This document shows, piece after piece, positions 54,270 to 63,380 of a DNA stretch of 64,000 nucleotides (position 1 is its first letter; every line of letters begins with the position of its first letter). This DNA comes from CAYSJU01 sp964431495 (GTDB lineage: Bacteria; Omnitrophota; Gorgyraeia; Tantalellales; Tantalellaceae): contig CAYSJU010000002.1 in the NCBI GenBank assembly GCA_964431495.1, positions 1 through 64,000 on the forward strand, given 5' to 3'. The notes under the pieces were generated by a model. It saw only the letters and a program-made list of their open reading frames with translations, did not search any database and was not told the origin of the DNA. A program made the translations under genes and the position numbers.

Positions 54270-54791
54270 ATGGATCTTGATAAAGCAATCCGCAAGGTCC
54301 CGGACTTTCCCAAGCCGGGTATCCTGTTCTATGACATAACCAGCATATTCGTCGATCCGGAAGCCTTTCAATACGTATTGGACCGGATGGAAGATACCTA
54401 TAAAAATACTGAAATAGACGGCGTGATAGCCATAGAAAGCCGGGGCTTCCTGCTCGGAGCGCCTTTCGCCCTTAAAAAGTCTCTCCCTCTCGTCCTGGCA
54501 AGAAAAAAGGGTAAACTCCCGGGAGATACCATCGCGCGAAGTTATTCGCTGGAATATGGCGAAGAGATCCTTGAAATACATAGATCAGACCTTGTTCCGG
54601 GCAAAAAATGGCTTATTGTAGATGACCTGATAGCAACGGGCGGAACGCTCAAAGCCGTGGCCGAAATGGTAGAAGATCAGAAAGCCGAAGTTGCCGGGAT
54701 ATTCTCCATAATAGGACTGACCTTTCTGAATTACATGGAAAAGATCAAACGCTATAACCCGAAGACCCTGATAAACTATGACGGTGAATAA
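54270..54791 (+). CDS. apt: Adenine phosphoribosyltransferase
   Basis: A protein of 173 residues. It converts adenine and PRPP to AMP. The N-terminal KVPDFPKPGILFYDIT and the PRPP-binding LIVDDLIATGGTLKA are family hallmarks. The reaction releases pyrophosphate, which the hppA product upstream can consume. The start was set at the ATG at 54270, with GGGGGT just before it; a TTG at 54258 directly after the hppA stop is less likely. Confidence 0.96.
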   Translation: MDLDKAIRKVPDFPKPGILFYDITSIFVDPEAFQYVLDRMEDTYKNTEIDGVIAIESRGFLLGAPFALKKSLPLVLARKKGKLPGDTIARSYSLEYGEEILEIHRSDLVPGKKWLIVDDLIATGGTLKAVAEMVEDQKAEVAGIFSIIGLTFLNYMEKIKRYNPKTLINYDGE

Positions 54792-55998
54792 TTCCTTTCC
54801 GCTGTGCCTGATCCTCGCGCTGGCTTTATTTTCAGCTGGCCCCACTGATGCCGTTCCGGCAAACACTCCGCATACGGGCGTATGGATAACAGTCTTCTCA
54901 CCAGAAAAAGTCCTGTACTCAAAAGAGAACGCTGAGCGCATGATAAAGACCTGCAAAGACGCGGGCATAGACCACATCTACCTCCAGGTCTACAGAAGCG
55001 ACAAGGCCTATTATGACTCGGACATAGCCGACAGGACCGCTTATGAAAAAATGTTTGCGGATGCCGGTGAAGACCCTTTGACCTATATCCTTACCCTGGC
55101 TAAAAAAAATAACATAAAGGTCCACGCGTGGATAAATCTTTTCAGCCTGGCCCAAAACAAGGATGCCGGGATACTGGATACTTTTGGCGAAAAGATCCTG
55201 ACAAAAGACCGGTATGGCAGGACACCTCTAATAAAAGGGAACAAAGACGAGCTGGATAAATATTACATCCGGGAAAATCAACTTTTCCTTGAACCCGGGG
55301 ACAGTAACGTAAGAAAATATCTGGTGTCAATAGCCGGAGAGATAATAAAGAAATATCCGGGCTTTGACGGACTTCACCTTGATTACGTGAGATATCCTTC
55401 CGCCGTCCCTTTTATACCCGGCTCCCGGTTCGACTCCCACGGTATCAGTTACGGATACGGGGATATCAACGTCGAGAACTTCAAAAAAGCCACTGGCCTT
55501 GACTTAGAGAACATGGAGCCATCCCGCGAGAACTATAAAAAATGGGACGACTGGCGTAGGAGCCGGATAACCACGGCTGTCCGGGAAATATCCGAACACG
55601 TGAGGGCGATCGCACCTGATCTGGAAATATCATGCGCAATAGTGCCTTCGATCGAAAGGACATATCTTGTCGCCTTTCAGGACTGGACCCGCTGGCTCCG
55701 GGAAGGGCTCATCGACTATGTCGTGGCAATGAACTACACGGACGATCCTGAACTCATGGAGCTGAACTCCCGCTCCATACTTTTCCCACAACTGCAGGAC
55801 AGGGTATATATAGGTATAGGAGCGTACCTCTTGAAAGGCAAGCCCGAAGCGGTCAAAGAACAGCTGGATATACTGCGGAACATCTCTCCTGGCGGAATCG
55901 TTATTTTTTCTTACGACGACGTGGCTGAGAGCAAAGAACTGCAAGACGTCATTGCGCGGAGGGCAGCCCTGCCGCCTTCCTCAAGCGGTTCATTATAG
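54778..55998 (+). CDS. Secreted GHL10-type (DUF187) glycoside hydrolase-like protein
   Basis: A protein of 406 residues with a signal peptide (LCLILALALFSAGPTDA). A TIM-barrel-like fold of the GHL10/YngK type follows: GVWITVF, IDHIYLQVYR, VHAWINLF, FDGLHLDYVRYP and VVAMNYTDD. Relatives act on cell-wall or other polysaccharides; the substrate is unknown. The ATG overlaps the end of apt by 14 nt. Its 3' end overlaps tsaC by 50 nt in convergent orientation. Confidence 0.88.
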   Translation: MTVNNSFPLCLILALALFSAGPTDAVPANTPHTGVWITVFSPEKVLYSKENAERMIKTCKDAGIDHIYLQVYRSDKAYYDSDIADRTAYEKMFADAGEDPLTYILTLAKKNNIKVHAWINLFSLAQNKDAGILDTFGEKILTKDRYGRTPLIKGNKDELDKYYIRENQLFLEPGDSNVRKYLVSIAGEIIKKYPGFDGLHLDYVRYPSAVPFIPGSRFDSHGISYGYGDINVENFKKATGLDLENMEPSRENYKKWDDWRRSRITTAVREISEHVRAIAPDLEISCAIVPSIERTYLVAFQDWTRWLREGLIDYVVAMNYTDDPELMELNSRSILFPQLQDRVYIGIGAYLLKGKPEAVKEQLDILRNISPGGIVIFSYDDVAESKELQDVIARRAALPPSSSGSL

Positions 55999-56971
55999 CC
56001 AGTCCCAGGCCTGTCCGGCGCACAGCTTCGGTAATAATGATATCCACGTCTTCGGAGTCGAATTCTCTCAATATATGAAAAAGTCTGGAAGCACACGTCC
56101 TGTTATCGGCTTCAGGGCCCAGTATCTTGTTATTTAATCCCCTGTAAAAATCGCTGTGTTCCTGTTTTGACATTATGCCAACGCTGAACCCCTTTTTAGT
56201 ATAATCTCTTGCCGACGATAATATGTTCTCCACCTGCCTGTCGTCATCTTCAACAATAACTACCCTGGCCTGCGGAGAATAATGCCGGGGATACTTCCCG
56301 GGGGACTTTTCCACCGCTTCCCCTTCCACGCACACATGCACGTCCTTGATGACCGATCTTAATTCTTCGATCGAGACACCTCCGGGCCGTAAGACCAGGG
56401 CTTTCCCGTTCACAAACTCCACCACGGTGGATTCAACCCCGATCTCGGTCCTGCCGCCGTCAAGGACCATGTCAAGGGCATCACCAAGGTCGTCCACGAC
56501 ATGCTGCGCCGTTGTTGGAGATGGCCGGCCGAACAGGTTTGCGGAAGGCGCGGCTATTGGAACACCGGCTTCTTCTATCAGCTTCCCGGCTATTGTATTT
56601 GAAGGCATGCGAACAGCAACGGTAAAAAGCCCGGTGGTTACAAGATCAGGGACCTTTTCCGTCTTCTTTAATACAAGGGTCAACGGCCCGGGCCAGAAAC
56701 GGTCCATGAGTTCTCTCGCTTTTGGCGGGACATGTTCCGCGAGTTCGTACAGGTCCTTTTCATCCGCTATATGGACGATAAGAGGATCGTCCAGCGGGCG
56801 CTTTTTGGCTTCGAATATCCTGCTCACGGCCTCGTGTTCCAGTGCGTCGGCGCCAAGACCATAAACGGTCTCAGTGGGAAAAGCGACAAGCCCGCCCTTG
56901 TTTATTATCTGCGCTGCTTTTTTGATCAGTTTGAGGTCGATATTTTGAGGATCGATCTTGAATATACGCAT
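55949..56971 (-). CDS. tsaC: L-threonylcarbamoyladenylate synthase (TsaC/Sua5)
   Basis: A protein of 340 residues. The N-terminal YrdC domain has GGLVAFPTETVYGLGADA, KRPLDDPLIVHI and SANLFGRPSPTTA, for the first step of tRNA t6A synthesis. The C-terminal Sua5 domain (GEAVEKSPGKYPRHYSP to the end) makes it the long Sua5 type. The gene is convergent with the GHL10 gene and overlaps it by 50 nt. Confidence 0.95.
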   Translation of the reverse strand: MRIFKIDPQNIDLKLIKKAAQIINKGGLVAFPTETVYGLGADALEHEAVSRIFEAKKRPLDDPLIVHIADEKDLYELAEHVPPKARELMDRFWPGPLTLVLKKTEKVPDLVTTGLFTVAVRMPSNTIAGKLIEEAGVPIAAPSANLFGRPSPTTAQHVVDDLGDALDMVLDGGRTEIGVESTVVEFVNGKALVLRPGGVSIEELRSVIKDVHVCVEGEAVEKSPGKYPRHYSPQARVVIVEDDDRQVENILSSARDYTKKGFSVGIMSKQEHSDFYRGLNNKILGPEADNRTCASRLFHILREFDSEDVDIIITEAVRRTGLGLAIMNRLRKAAGLPSAQ

Positions 56972-56985
56972 GATTTATGGAGTTT

Positions 56986-57002
56986 ATGGGGTCTGACCCC
57001 AT
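56986..57002. repeat. Short perfect palindrome ATGGGGTC-T-GACCCCAT
   Basis: Two 8-nt arms around one base lie between the purC stop and the tsaC start. Similar GGGGTC palindromes occur as REP-like elements in other genomes (family knowledge). It may also act as a small transcript-end hairpin. Confidence 0.7.
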
Positions 57003-57017
57003 TTAAAATGATTCCCT

Positions 57018-57920
57018 TTAAAGCTCGCGGCCGGTAAGGATACGATGCGCTTCTCTGTATTTCTCCGATGTCTTGCGCACTATCTCCACCGGAAGTTCCG
57101 GCCCGGGAGGCGTCTTATCCCAGTCCAGGGTTTCCAGATAATCCCTGACAAACTGCTTGTCAAAACTTTTCTGGGGACCGCCGGGAAGGTACTCGTCCAT
57201 GGGCCAGAAGCGTGAAGAATCAGGGGTAAGAAGTTCATCCATGAGTACTGTCTTGTCATCTATTTTGCCGAATTCAAATTTGGTGTCCGCGATTATTATC
57301 CCCTTTGACTCGGCGTACCTGCCTGCTTTTTCATAGATCTCTATGCTCTTTTCCTTGAGAAACTCGAATACATCCTCCCCGACTATCTCTTTCATCTTTT
57401 CCTGGGAAATGTTTATGTCATGTCCCGATTCGGCCTTTGTGGAAGGGGTGAATATGCTTTCGGGCAGTTTATCCGACTGCTTAAGGCCCTTCGGAAGTTT
57501 TATATCACAGATCTCCCCTGTCCTCTGGTAGTCTTTCCACCCTGACCCGGAAAGATATCCCCGGACTATGCATTCAACGGGCATTGGTTCCGCTTTCTTT
57601 ACCAGCATCGCCCTTCCCGACAGGACATTTTCATGTCCTTTAAGCCTTGGTTCTATTTCGATTATTTTGCCGATATCAGCGGTAATCGTGTGGTTATCCA
57701 TGATATCCCTGCTGAAATCAAACCAGAACTCTGAGATCATGTTAAGCACACGTCCTTTATCCGGTATGCCGTTCTTCATTATGACATCAAACGCGGATAT
57801 CCTGTCCGAGGCGACGAACAGAAGCTTCTCTCCCAGGTCATAAACATTCCTTACCTTTCCCTTCTTAAAAAGAGGGATATCCTCGAGATCGAACGATATT
57901 ACTGGCGCGCTCTGTAACAT
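57018..57920 (-). CDS. purC: SAICAR synthetase
   Basis: A protein of 300 residues, the longer yeast-like form. It ligates aspartate to CAIR in purine synthesis. Motifs KKGKVRNVYDLG, ASDRISAFDVIM, PVECIVRGYLSGSGW and LLTPDSSRFWP are present. The start was set at the ATG at 57920, with GGAGGGAAG upstream. The longer frame overlaps pckG by 38 nt. The start lies 1 nt after the pckG stop. Confidence 0.96.
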   Translation of the reverse strand: MLQSAPVISFDLEDIPLFKKGKVRNVYDLGEKLLFVASDRISAFDVIMKNGIPDKGRVLNMISEFWFDFSRDIMDNHTITADIGKIIEIEPRLKGHENVLSGRAMLVKKAEPMPVECIVRGYLSGSGWKDYQRTGEICDIKLPKGLKQSDKLPESIFTPSTKAESGHDINISQEKMKEIVGEDVFEFLKEKSIEIYEKAGRYAESKGIIIADTKFEFGKIDDKTVLMDELLTPDSSRFWPMDEYLPGGPQKSFDKQFVRDYLETLDWDKTPPGPELPVEIVRKTSEKYREAHRILTGREL

Positions 57921-57921
57921 G

Positions 57922-59814
57922 TCAACTTCCCTCCTTCTCCAGCACAAAGGGCGAGACATAGTTCCCGTGCTTCTTTCTGCACTCCTCGAGCCGGACGATC
58001 TGGTCTTCCAGGGCTTTCAAAAAAATATGCGGGGTATCGAACACCTTGGTATGGTATATTTTCATTATCCTGTGCTTCTTTTCTATGCGTTCGGGTATGC
58101 GGAGGGTGAACTGTTCCTCATAATCCTCCCTGGTGTAATCCTTGCCAAGGACCTCCTTAAACAACGGCAGCAGGTCCTCATGCTTTGGGAAATATCCCGT
58201 CGGGGTCTCGATGGCTCCAACTTCTCCGTGAACGCGCTTTTCCATCCATTTGATCCATACGTGCTTATCCTTGATCCCGTTAAGATAGCTCCCGTCTTTA
58301 CCCCTGAGAAAATAATTAACATGAAATATCAACGGCGGTTTTTTAACCCCTTCCGCTATTTCCAGATTGTTCTGTATATACCTTCCTATGGGAATTGAAA
58401 GAAAATCCAGGTTGGCCATGAGATTGAATTTCCTGACCCCTTCCTTGCCGATGGTAGCGGCTGTGGTCTCTGACTCGATCGTGGCCGCCTGCGTCAATAT
58501 CCCATGCGTCCAGTCAAAAGACTGCTCTAGCGGCACATTGGTATCCGAATCGCGGCCGCCGTATATAACTCCGCCTATTTCGACCCCTTCCGGGTTTTCC
58601 AGATTATCATCAAAATTATCCAGGCTTTCCAGGCGTATGGTATATCGCGCGTTCTTGTGCGCGTACGGGACTTCATTGTCATCCGGTCCTTTTTTCCCGG
58701 GAAACCATTGCCCTGAAAAATTAATGCCTTCTTCTGGTTCGGGCTCCCCGTCTCCCAGCCAGCGCGGTCTTTTGTCAGCCGTGACCAGGACATTGGAAAA
58801 AATGACCTCTCCCGGCGACCTGAGGGCTTTGTAGATGGCAGGATCGTTCTTGGCGTTCACGTCCTGTATTATCCCGAAAATACCCCTTTCCACGTTTACC
58901 GCACGGAACTTGCCGTCTTTTCGACGGAGATAAGCGATATCGTCGCCGATGATCTTCTCGCCTTCAAGCATGGCTGTCGCGGTCTTCCCGCAGGCGCTCG
59001 GAAAAGACCCGGTGAAATAAGTCACCCTTTTTCTGTCCGGACCGTACACCCCCATTATGAACATATGCTCGGTCAGCCAGCCTTCCTCGGACGCACGTTT
59101 TATGGCCAGACGCATGGCCAGTTTCTTCAAGCCCACCGTGTTACCGGCATACTGGGTGTTCGCGCTGTAGACCATCTCCTCTTCAAGGTCTATATACACG
59201 CGCCGGTCATATACATCGCGGCTGACGCCGTTCTCCAGCACGCCGGCGCTGTGCACGAACCGGAAAAATTCGTCAGAACCCTTTAAGTTTTTAAACTGCG
59301 CATAACCGCTGCGGTAAAGTATGTCCTCGGAATGGGCTACGTAGGTGGAATCGGTTATCTGCACCGCTGAAATGGAAAATTCAGAATCTGTGGGCCCCAG
59401 ACAGTAAAAACATATGAACATCTCCTTGCCGGCCATTATACCTTTCAGGATATTGTGTATCTCTTCCAGCCCGTCCGCCCTGTCCACAAACTTTATGTCA
59501 GATCCCAGGACTTCGTCGGGCCTGAGAAGATACTTGGTATTCGACTTATCCCTTGCCTGGTCATAATATCCGTCAAAGTGGATGGTCTGCCCTTTGACGG
59601 CGAGGGAACTCTCTTCCCCGACTTTTACTGCCTTTTTTCTTATATACTCCGCGTCTTCCTTTGAATCGGTGCGGACAAAAACCGAATCCGGATTACACAG
59701 TTCGATATATCTGGCAACAAAATCATGAAGCCTGTGGTTATCGATATTCTCAAGTTTCTTTAAATTTTCTTTCCCGCATTTCTGCAGGAGCAGTTCCTTG
59801 TATTCTTCTTTCAT
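57922..59814 (-). CDS. pckG: Phosphoenolpyruvate carboxykinase (GTP)
   Basis: A protein of 630 residues, normal length. It interconverts oxaloacetate and PEP using GTP/GDP. The kinase-1a P-loop FPSACGKTATAM and the metal/GTP segment MLEGEKIIGDDIAYLR are visible, with AVNVERGIFGIIQDVN. The GTP form is typical of animals, actinobacteria and some anaerobes. AAAGGAG precedes the ATG, and a promoter is about 50 nt upstream. Confidence 0.97.
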   Translation of the reverse strand: MKEEYKELLLQKCGKENLKKLENIDNHRLHDFVARYIELCNPDSVFVRTDSKEDAEYIRKKAVKVGEESSLAVKGQTIHFDGYYDQARDKSNTKYLLRPDEVLGSDIKFVDRADGLEEIHNILKGIMAGKEMFICFYCLGPTDSEFSISAVQITDSTYVAHSEDILYRSGYAQFKNLKGSDEFFRFVHSAGVLENGVSRDVYDRRVYIDLEEEMVYSANTQYAGNTVGLKKLAMRLAIKRASEEGWLTEHMFIMGVYGPDRKRVTYFTGSFPSACGKTATAMLEGEKIIGDDIAYLRRKDGKFRAVNVERGIFGIIQDVNAKNDPAIYKALRSPGEVIFSNVLVTADKRPRWLGDGEPEPEEGINFSGQWFPGKKGPDDNEVPYAHKNARYTIRLESLDNFDDNLENPEGVEIGGVIYGGRDSDTNVPLEQSFDWTHGILTQAATIESETTAATIGKEGVRKFNLMANLDFLSIPIGRYIQNNLEIAEGVKKPPLIFHVNYFLRGKDGSYLNGIKDKHVWIKWMEKRVHGEVGAIETPTGYFPKHEDLLPLFKEVLGKDYTREDYEEQFTLRIPERIEKKHRIMKIYHTKVFDTPHIFLKALEDQIVRLEECRKKHGNYVSPFVLEKEGS

Positions 59815-59861
59815 TCTGCTCCTTTGGTTGACGTATGTATAGCCTTTAAATAAGAGTATAT

Positions 59862-59890
59862 ATGTTATACTACAAAGAAGGGTATGTCAA
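59862..59890 (-). promoter_or_regulatory. Sigma70-type promoter for pckG
   Basis: TTGACA (59885-59890) is followed after 17 nt by TAACAT (59862-59867) on the minus strand, about 50 nt before the start codon. TATAAC two bases earlier is an alternative -10 box. Confidence 0.6.
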
Positions 59891-59942
59891 TAATTCCGTG
59901 GGGACGCAACACCATGCGACATAAAGACTTCCATTCCTTTGC

Positions 59943-59983
59943 AACCTGCGAGGTTTGATTTTGTCCATCAAACCTCGCAGGTT
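59943..59983. repeat. Perfect palindrome AACCTGCGAGGTTTGAT with 7-nt loop
   Basis: Two 17-nt arms are perfectly complementary around TTTGTCC. It lies in the divergent gap between pckG and the lipoprotein gene, just upstream of the lipoprotein promoter. It is unrelated in sequence to the other palindromes here. Confidence 0.92.
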
Positions 59984-60007
59984 AAACAAGGTGAACAGGG
60001 TATCTAC

Positions 60008-60036
60008 TTGTCTTTTTCCGCTTTAAATTATATAAT
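60008..60036 (+). promoter_or_regulatory. Promoter for the lipoprotein gene, likely leaderless
   Basis: TTGTCT (60008-60013) and TATAAT (60031-60036) are separated by 17 nt. The ATG at 60044 is only 8 nt after the -10 box, so transcription would start at or next to the start codon. Confidence 0.65.
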
Positions 60037-60043
60037 TGTTAAC

Positions 60044-60466
60044 ATGAAAACCCTTTCACCTGTAGCAGTATTTGTTTCTTTCCTATTGATCGCTTGTCTT
60101 GTGAGCGGGTGTACGTCCTATCCGACAACTTTTCTCGACATCTTCGGGGTGAGCCGCGAAGACCTTGAAAAAGCGCGCAAAGACGGCATAAAAAAAGAAT
60201 TTTCTCTCTCGTATGACGAAACTTTTGATAGAGTAACAAAAATACTGCAATCCAACAACCTCACCATATACCAGAGCAGCAGAAAAAAAGGCTATATCGT
60301 GGCCATGAACTTCCCGAAACAGACAAATACGACGCGGGTAGGCATCTTCTTTGAACCCGTCAACAAGGGTAAGACCAGTATAACCCTGAGCTCTCTCAGC
60401 AGCACCGCGCTCGCAAAAGCGGAAGCAACCATCATGGGCGGACTGGAAGCGGAATTAAAAAAATAG
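60044..60466 (+). CDS. Small lipoprotein of unknown function
   Basis: About 140 residues with a lipoprotein signal ending in LVSGC. The mature part has a mixed alpha/beta pattern (FSLSYDETFDRVTKILQSN, KKGYIVAMNF, GKTSITLSSLS). It resembles the small DUF-type outer-membrane-associated lipoproteins that form a single beta-alpha fold. I cannot name the family. No ribosome site is visible, but the promoter places the mRNA start at the ATG. efp follows after 15 nt. Confidence 0.8.
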   Translation: MKTLSPVAVFVSFLLIACLVSGCTSYPTTFLDIFGVSREDLEKARKDGIKKEFSLSYDETFDRVTKILQSNNLTIYQSSRKKGYIVAMNFPKQTNTTRVGIFFEPVNKGKTSITLSSLSSTALAKAEATIMGGLEAELKK

Positions 60467-60481
60467 AGCAAAGGAGGGACC

Positions 60482-61042
60482 GTGAAAGAAGCGATCGACG
60501 TCAGGGCCGGTAACCTTCTGCTCATCGACGGGACGATCTACAGGGTTGAAGAAGTGGAGGCCAAAGGTTCCGCTAAGGCCCACAAGACCGTCAATATCAA
60601 GATGCGCAGCCTCCTTGACGGAAAATACATGGAGCATACCTACCACCAGGAAGACAAATTCAAAGATGTTGATGTCACCCATCAGAAGGCCCTTTATTCC
60701 TATAAAGACGGGGACAGTTTCTATTTCCTTCACGAAGAAACCTATGAAAATTATGAAGTGAACAAGGCGCTGATCGGCAAAAAGGAATCCTTCCTCAAGG
60801 AGAACGAAAAATACACTTTGAGCCTTTATGAAAACACGCCCATAGAAGTCATCTTTTCCGAACGCATACGCCTCAAAGTCGCAAGCGCTCCACCGGGAAT
60901 AAAACAGCACGATTCCATGACCGCCAAACAGATCACGCTAGAGAACGGTATGGTCATTGACGCGCCACAGTTCATCGAAGAAGGCGATATAGTCGAGATC
61001 GATCCGCGCGCTGGAAAATACATCGACAGGGTCCAGGAATAG
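60482..61042 (+). CDS. efp: Elongation factor P, unusual domain-I loop
   Basis: A protein of 186 residues, GTG start with a perfect AAAGGAGGGAC site. Three EF-P domains are present and the C-terminal signature is intact (IEEGDIVEIDPRAGKYIDRV). It relieves ribosome stalling at polyproline. The tip loop that carries the modified residue reads EAKGSAKAHKTVNIKM instead of the common KPGKGxAFxRxKL. The equivalent residue is probably a Lys, but the loop is one residue longer. No epmA or other modification gene is in the window. Confidence 0.93.
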   Translation: MKEAIDVRAGNLLLIDGTIYRVEEVEAKGSAKAHKTVNIKMRSLLDGKYMEHTYHQEDKFKDVDVTHQKALYSYKDGDSFYFLHEETYENYEVNKALIGKKESFLKENEKYTLSLYENTPIEVIFSERIRLKVASAPPGIKQHDSMTAKQITLENGMVIDAPQFIEEGDIVEIDPRAGKYIDRVQE

Positions 61043-61044
61043 AT

Positions 61045-61060
61045 CCCCGCTTGCGCGGGA
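61045..61060. repeat. REP-like GC hairpin after efp
   Basis: CCCGC-TTGC-GCGGG is followed by AATGACA, the same right end as the element at 43561. It lies 3 nt after the efp stop and may serve as its transcript end, facing the convergent lipoate ligase gene. Confidence 0.6.
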
Positions 61061-61078
61061 ATGACATTACGCAATGTA

Positions 61079-61807
61079 TTAAAAGGCGAAATTCCACTCG
61101 TCTTGAGAAAATTTCCGGCATACCAGGTCCTTCAGGTCGTCCTGGTCCTTCTGCCCCGGCTCCCATATACACGGCTGGGACACAAGAAACACTTCCTTCA
61201 GTGTCTCTTCCAGTTCTTCTCCCGGGATCGGGATATTCACAAGAAAATCCCCATGAGGGCGGTTCTGCCTGTACTCAGGCTCTTTGCAGGGATGCCTGAG
61301 ATATAAAGACACCTTTCCGACATCAAAATCATGCAGGAACGTTCCGTGATGAAGAAAAAATTTCCGTTTTCTCGCCTGGGCGTTCCCGGAGATCTTTCTC
61401 GTACCCAGAGCAATATCAGATAAAGGAAAGACCTCGGCGTTAAACCGCTTCGTCTTTAAAGCGTCTCTTATCTTACCGAGGATCTTCCCGTATGAAGATC
61501 TGACCCCTCTGTATGCACCATCCGTTTCATATGAGATAATAGCGGAATAATTGAAACACCCAGGGCCCTGCAGCACGGTCCCGCCGCCCGAGATCCTTCT
61601 TATTATCCTGATTTTGCCGCGGCGGCACCTGTCCAGAAAACAATCTTCCGCTGTCCTTCCGGCCCTGCCAACGACAATGAAATATTCCTCCGGCGACCAG
61701 AAGCGCAGTGTTTCGTCGATCTCCCCGGCTTCGGCCTTATTAAGAAGTAGTTCGTCCATGGCTATCAGTTCCGCAGGATCATTGGAATGGTAAGTTACTA
61801 ATTTCAT
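61079..61807 (-). CDS. Lipoate-protein ligase / lipoyltransferase family protein
   Basis: A protein of 242 residues with the LplA/LipM fold. RRISGGGTVLQGPGCFNYS holds the conserved glycine-rich lipoyl-binding loop. KISGNAQARKRKFFLHHGTFL contains the catalytic lysine and the His motif. It attaches or transfers lipoyl groups, needed by the glycine cleavage H protein; the gcvP genes lie next to it. Ligase versus octanoyltransferase cannot be decided. The 127-nt gap upstream (61808-61934) holds nothing clear. Confidence 0.88.
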   Translation of the reverse strand: MKLVTYHSNDPAELIAMDELLLNKAEAGEIDETLRFWSPEEYFIVVGRAGRTAEDCFLDRCRRGKIRIIRRISGGGTVLQGPGCFNYSAIISYETDGAYRGVRSSYGKILGKIRDALKTKRFNAEVFPLSDIALGTRKISGNAQARKRKFFLHHGTFLHDFDVGKVSLYLRHPCKEPEYRQNRPHGDFLVNIPIPGEELEETLKEVFLVSQPCIWEPGQKDQDDLKDLVCRKFSQDEWNFAF

Positions 61808-61934
61808 ATCAATTCAATGTAAAGTGTAAAATGAAAAATTAAAAATTATTCTAAACGCATCTTTATCATATAAATTTGGAGAGGTTTTGATTCGCAGTAA
61901 TAACAAATTTCTAGTTATCACACCGGCAAGGGGC

Positions 61935-63380
61935 TTACAAGGCGCACAAATTCATATCCTTGGCGGCCTTGACCTCATCCAGCCGCCCTACTGCCGTGGT
62001 CTTTGGCAATTCCTTGAAGGCATCGGGATCTTTCTCAGCCAGTTCCGCGAGCTCGATCATGATATCCGCGAACCTGTCCAGCGTCTCCATGGATTCGGTC
62101 TCCGTAGGTTCTATCATAATGGCTTCTTTTACGTTAAGGGGGAAATACACGGTTGGTGGATGAATACGCCTGTCTATCAATGCTTTCGCGATATCAATGG
62201 CATGGACCCCATTTTCCGCCTGACGCGACGCTGATATCACAAATTCATGCATGCAGTTCTCGCTGTAAGGAATATCATAATGATCTTTCAAGCGGCTCTT
62301 AAGGTAATTGGCGTTCAAAACCGCGTTCTCGCTCACTTCGGTAAGGCCTTTCCTGCCGAGAAGAAGCATATACGCGTAGGCCTTCAGCATGACGGCGAAA
62401 TTCCCGTAAAACGGGGATATGTAACCTATGGAAAGGGGTCTGTCATAGTCCAGGGCAAAAGTGCCGTCCTTTCTTTTAACAACGCGGGAGATAGGAAGGA
62501 ACGGGACAAGCTCCTGCCTCACCCCTACCGGACCAGAGCCCGGGCCTCCGCCGCCGTGAGGCGTCGCGAAAGTCTTGTGGAGGTTAAGATGCACGATATC
62601 GAACCCCAGGTCGCCTGGCCTGGTCTTGCCCATTATCGCGTTCAGGTTAGCGCCGTCGTAATACATGAGCCCTCCCGCCTTATGGGTCAGGTCGGCTATT
62701 TCTTTTATCCGCGGGTTGAATATACCAAGCGTGTTGGGACAGGTAAGCATCACTCCAGCGACATCTTCATTAAGAGCCTTCTTGATCTCCCCGATATCCA
62801 TGACACCGGCCTCATCGGTCCTGATCGACCTTACCTCATAACCCGCGATAGCGGCGCTGGCGGGGTTGGTACCGTGCCCTGAATCCGGGATCAATATATA
62901 TTTCCGTCTCTTTCCCTTGCTTTTGTGATAGGCGGCAATGAGCATCACCCCGGTAAGCTCGCCGTGCGCACCAGCCATTGGATGACACGTGAATTCATCC
63001 ATACCGCTGATCTCGCAAAGCATATTTTCCAGCTCATAAAGGATCTCCAACGCGCCCTGCGTAAGCATCCCTCCCATGATGAGCTGCGGCTGGAGAGGGT
63101 GGAGCGCGGCGAACTCTTCCATGGCCGCTATCCTTTCGGTGAACTTCGGGTTATACTTCATCGTGCACGAACCGAGCGGATAAAAATTGGAATCCACGCC
63201 GAAATTCATGTTTGAAAGGTTGGTGAAATGTCTCACCACATCCAGCTCTGACACACAAGGAAGTTCCGCGTCTTCTTTTCTGGCGTATTTGGGATCCAGT
63301 TTCGCCTCGGCGGGTACATCCTTTTCCGGAAGTGTAAGCCCTTTCCTGCCGGGCCTGGATTTCTCAAATATTAGCTCCAT
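61935..63380 (-). CDS. gcvPB: Glycine dehydrogenase (decarboxylating) subunit 2
   Basis: A protein of 481 residues, the C-terminal half-protein of the two-gene P-protein. The PLP-lysine site is HLNLHKTFATPHGGGGPG. Other family segments are FYPLGSCTMKYNPK, GELTGVMLIAAYHKSKG and MIEPTETESMETLDRF. It decarboxylates glycine and passes the aminomethyl group to the lipoyl H protein. It overlaps the end of gcvPA by 10 nt. Confidence 0.97.
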   Translation of the reverse strand: MELIFEKSRPGRKGLTLPEKDVPAEAKLDPKYARKEDAELPCVSELDVVRHFTNLSNMNFGVDSNFYPLGSCTMKYNPKFTERIAAMEEFAALHPLQPQLIMGGMLTQGALEILYELENMLCEISGMDEFTCHPMAGAHGELTGVMLIAAYHKSKGKRRKYILIPDSGHGTNPASAAIAGYEVRSIRTDEAGVMDIGEIKKALNEDVAGVMLTCPNTLGIFNPRIKEIADLTHKAGGLMYYDGANLNAIMGKTRPGDLGFDIVHLNLHKTFATPHGGGGPGSGPVGVRQELVPFLPISRVVKRKDGTFALDYDRPLSIGYISPFYGNFAVMLKAYAYMLLLGRKGLTEVSENAVLNANYLKSRLKDHYDIPYSENCMHEFVISASRQAENGVHAIDIAKALIDRRIHPPTVYFPLNVKEAIMIEPTETESMETLDRFADIMIELAELAEKDPDAFKELPKTTAVGRLDEVKAAKDMNLCAL

